Below, in pieces: positions 6,366-7,636 of a DNA stretch of 7,636 nucleotides. Positions within the stretch are counted from its first letter, which is position 1. Each line of letters opens with the position of its first letter. The stretch is taken from contig JADHVN010000066.1 in assembly GCA_016783995.1 (NCBI GenBank), positions 1-7,636 of the forward strand, written 5' to 3'. The translations under genes and the position numbers were made by a program. The DNA is from Actinomycetota bacterium. Its GTDB lineage: Bacteria; Actinomycetota; Humimicrobiia; Humimicrobiales; Humimicrobiaceae. The notes beneath the pieces were generated by a model. That model had not been told where the DNA came from and ran no database searches. It worked only from the letters and a program-made list of their open reading frames with translations.

Positions 6366-6965
6366 ATGGCTTTATATATAAAAAGTGTAGAAAATTTAAT
6401 AAACGAATTCAGAAAACTTCCGGGAATAGGTCCCAAATCTGCTAAAAGAATTGTATTCTTTTTGCTCAAGCTTTCCCATAGCGATATTGTAAAATTCTCC
6501 AAGAACCTGATTGAGATGAAGGAAAAGGTTAAATTTTGCAGTCAATGTTACAGTCTGACCGAAGAAGATATCTGTCATATTTGCAGGGACCAGTCCAGGG
6601 ATAGAAAAAAAATATGTATAGTCGAGGAAGTAAGTGATGTAATAATTGTTGAAAAAACTGGTGAATACAGGGGGTTGTATCATATCCTTGGCGGACTGCT
6701 GTCTCCCATAGAAAATGTCGGACCTGAAGAGATAAGAGTACCCAGACTGCTGGAGCGCGTGAAGGCTAATAATATTGAAGAGGTAATAATTGCAGTAAAT
6801 CCAACTGTTGAGGGTGAAAGTACTGCTATGTATTTAAAAAAGATATTAATCCCCCTGGGAGTTAAAGTTACTAAACTGGCAAGCGGACTTCCTGTTGGTG
6901 GTGACCTGGAATATGCAGATGAGATAACTATAGGCAGGGCAATTTCTGATAGAAGAGAACTTTAA
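6366..6965 (+). CDS. recR: Recombination mediator protein RecR
   Basis: A 199-residue cytosolic protein, the usual RecR length, which works with RecF and RecO in loading RecA at single-stranded gaps. Parts in order: N-terminal helix-hairpin-helix with LPGIGPKSAKRI (18-29); a zinc finger with Cys58, Cys61, Cys70, Cys73; a Toprim domain from about 82 (ICIVEEVSDVI, Glu87) to about 175; and the conserved C-terminal GLPVGGDLEYADEITIGRA. All expected motifs are intact. The ATG is fixed because an in-frame TAA lies directly before it and no other start occurs nearby. No Shine-Dalgarno is visible in the 70-base gap after ybaB, which instead carries two inverted repeats. It is the last gene of the dnaX-ybaB-recR set. 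Confidence 0.97.
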   Translation: MALYIKSVENLINEFRKLPGIGPKSAKRIVFFLLKLSHSDIVKFSKNLIEMKEKVKFCSQCYSLTEEDICHICRDQSRDRKKICIVEEVSDVIIVEKTGEYRGLYHILGGLLSPIENVGPEEIRVPRLLERVKANNIEEVIIAVNPTVEGESTAMYLKKILIPLGVKVTKLASGLPVGGDLEYADEITIGRAISDRREL

Positions 6966-6999
6966 TCTACAGGTAGCTAAAACTATCCAGCTGTGTGCA

Positions 7000-7024
7000 T
7001 TAGTTTATTAAAAAAATAAATTAA
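7000..7024. repeat. AT-only hairpin between recR and the oxidoreductase gene
   Basis: TTAGTTTATT (7000-7009) pairs with AATAAATTAA (7015-7024), nine A-T/U pairs plus one G-U, around a loop of five A. It starts 34 bases after the recR stop. There is no T-tract after it on the plus strand, so termination would be inefficient. It directly adjoins the extended -10 box at 7028-7036 and may instead simply be the AT-rich upstream part of that promoter. Confidence 0.3.
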
Positions 7025-7027
7025 ATG

Positions 7028-7036
7028 TGTTATAAT
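7028..7036 (+). promoter_or_regulatory. Extended -10 promoter of the oxidoreductase gene
   Basis: TGT-TATAAT is a perfect -10 (7031-7036) with an upstream TG in the extended -10 position. The -35 region is AT-rich without a good match, which extended -10 promoters tolerate. Transcription would start near 7043, leaving an untranslated leader of about 139 nt before the ATG at 7182. Confidence 0.6.
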
Positions 7037-7091
7037 TCAATGATTTTGTGTTTGCTTGAAAGCTTGTATTAAGAATGTTTCCAGTAGATTG

Positions 7092-7160
7092 TTAAAATAT
7101 TTGCGGTCGGGGTAAGTTATTTTTATTGATTGACTTAAAAATCCGATACCGTAAATTTAA
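7092..7160 (+). promoter_or_regulatory. Large imperfect hairpin in the oxidoreductase mRNA leader
   Basis: AUUUGCGGU (7099-7107) pairs with ACCGUAAAU (7148-7156), with one G-U. After a two-base bulge (7146-7147), CGGG (7108-7111) pairs with UCCG (7142-7145), again with one G-U. Then UAAGU (7113-7117) pairs with ACUUA (7133-7137) around a 15-base AU-rich loop. UUAA (7092-7095) / UUAA (7157-7160) can extend the base. The 3' arm ends four bases before the Shine-Dalgarno. No T-tract follows, so it is not a simple terminator. It matches no riboswitch I recognise; it may stabilise the mRNA, control translation or bind a protein. Confidence 0.5.
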
Positions 7161-7164
7161 ATAT

Positions 7165-7636
<472 letters not shown>

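Noticed and set aside
6966..6995. Terminator hairpin just after recR (ACAG...CTGT)
   Set aside because: The pairing needs several bulges and mismatches and has no T-tract after it.
7130..7157. Promoter TTGACT - 16 bases - TAAATT just before the oxidoreductase gene
   Set aside because: The -10 is poor (4 of 6) and lies within the hairpin arm; the extended -10 TGTTATAAT at 7028-7036 is a much better candidate. It cannot be fully excluded.

Overview
The window looks like ordinary chromosome from an AT-rich, anaerobic, fermenting member of the Bacillota (Clostridia or Halanaerobiales type). Three things suggest this: a long Bacillus/Clostridium-style SRP RNA with an Alu domain, the conserved block SRP RNA - dnaX - ybaB - recR, and fermentation genes at both ends (an iron-dependent alcohol dehydrogenase and a pyruvate:ferredoxin oxidoreductase). 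The genus cannot be fixed from the sequence alone. I saw no mobile element, CRISPR array, tRNA or rRNA, and no convincing new multi-gene system. The interest lies in the regulatory and expression details.

Layout. Positions 2-1093 (+) hold the 3' part of an iron-containing alcohol dehydrogenase that enters from the left edge. It converges on two adjacent minus-strand transporter genes (1168-2367 and 2485-3666). These are full-length paralogues of the major facilitator superfamily, resembling the fosmidomycin-resistance (Fsr) branch, and they align with no gap until near their C-termini. A divergent promoter region (about 3740-3840) separates them from the rightward housekeeping block: SRP RNA (about 3840-4111), dnaX (4145-5977), ybaB (5981-6295) and recR (6366-6965). 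After a 216-base gap with a promoter and a long structured leader, a pyruvate:ferredoxin oxidoreductase gene starts at 7182 and runs off the right edge.

How the genes work together. The SRP RNA serves membrane-protein targeting. DnaX is the clamp-loader subunit of DNA polymerase III, and YbaB and RecR are a nucleoid-associated protein and a recombination-mediator protein. The grouping is conserved in Firmicutes. Here dnaX has no visible promoter or Shine-Dalgarno of its own, and the SRP RNA has no terminator, so the two are probably co-transcribed. The oxidoreductase makes acetyl-CoA and reduced ferredoxin from pyruvate, and the alcohol dehydrogenase can use NAD(P)H to reduce aldehydes, so both fit a fermentative metabolism although they lie apart.

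Most worth checking: (1) an extended imperfect hairpin (7092-7160) in the oxidoreductase leader, just before its ribosome binding site; (2) an A8 run in dnaX where a -1 slip meets UGA after one codon, predicting a gamma-like short form; (3) the SRP RNA acting as the 5' part of the dnaX transcript; (4) three AUG starts with no Shine-Dalgarno.
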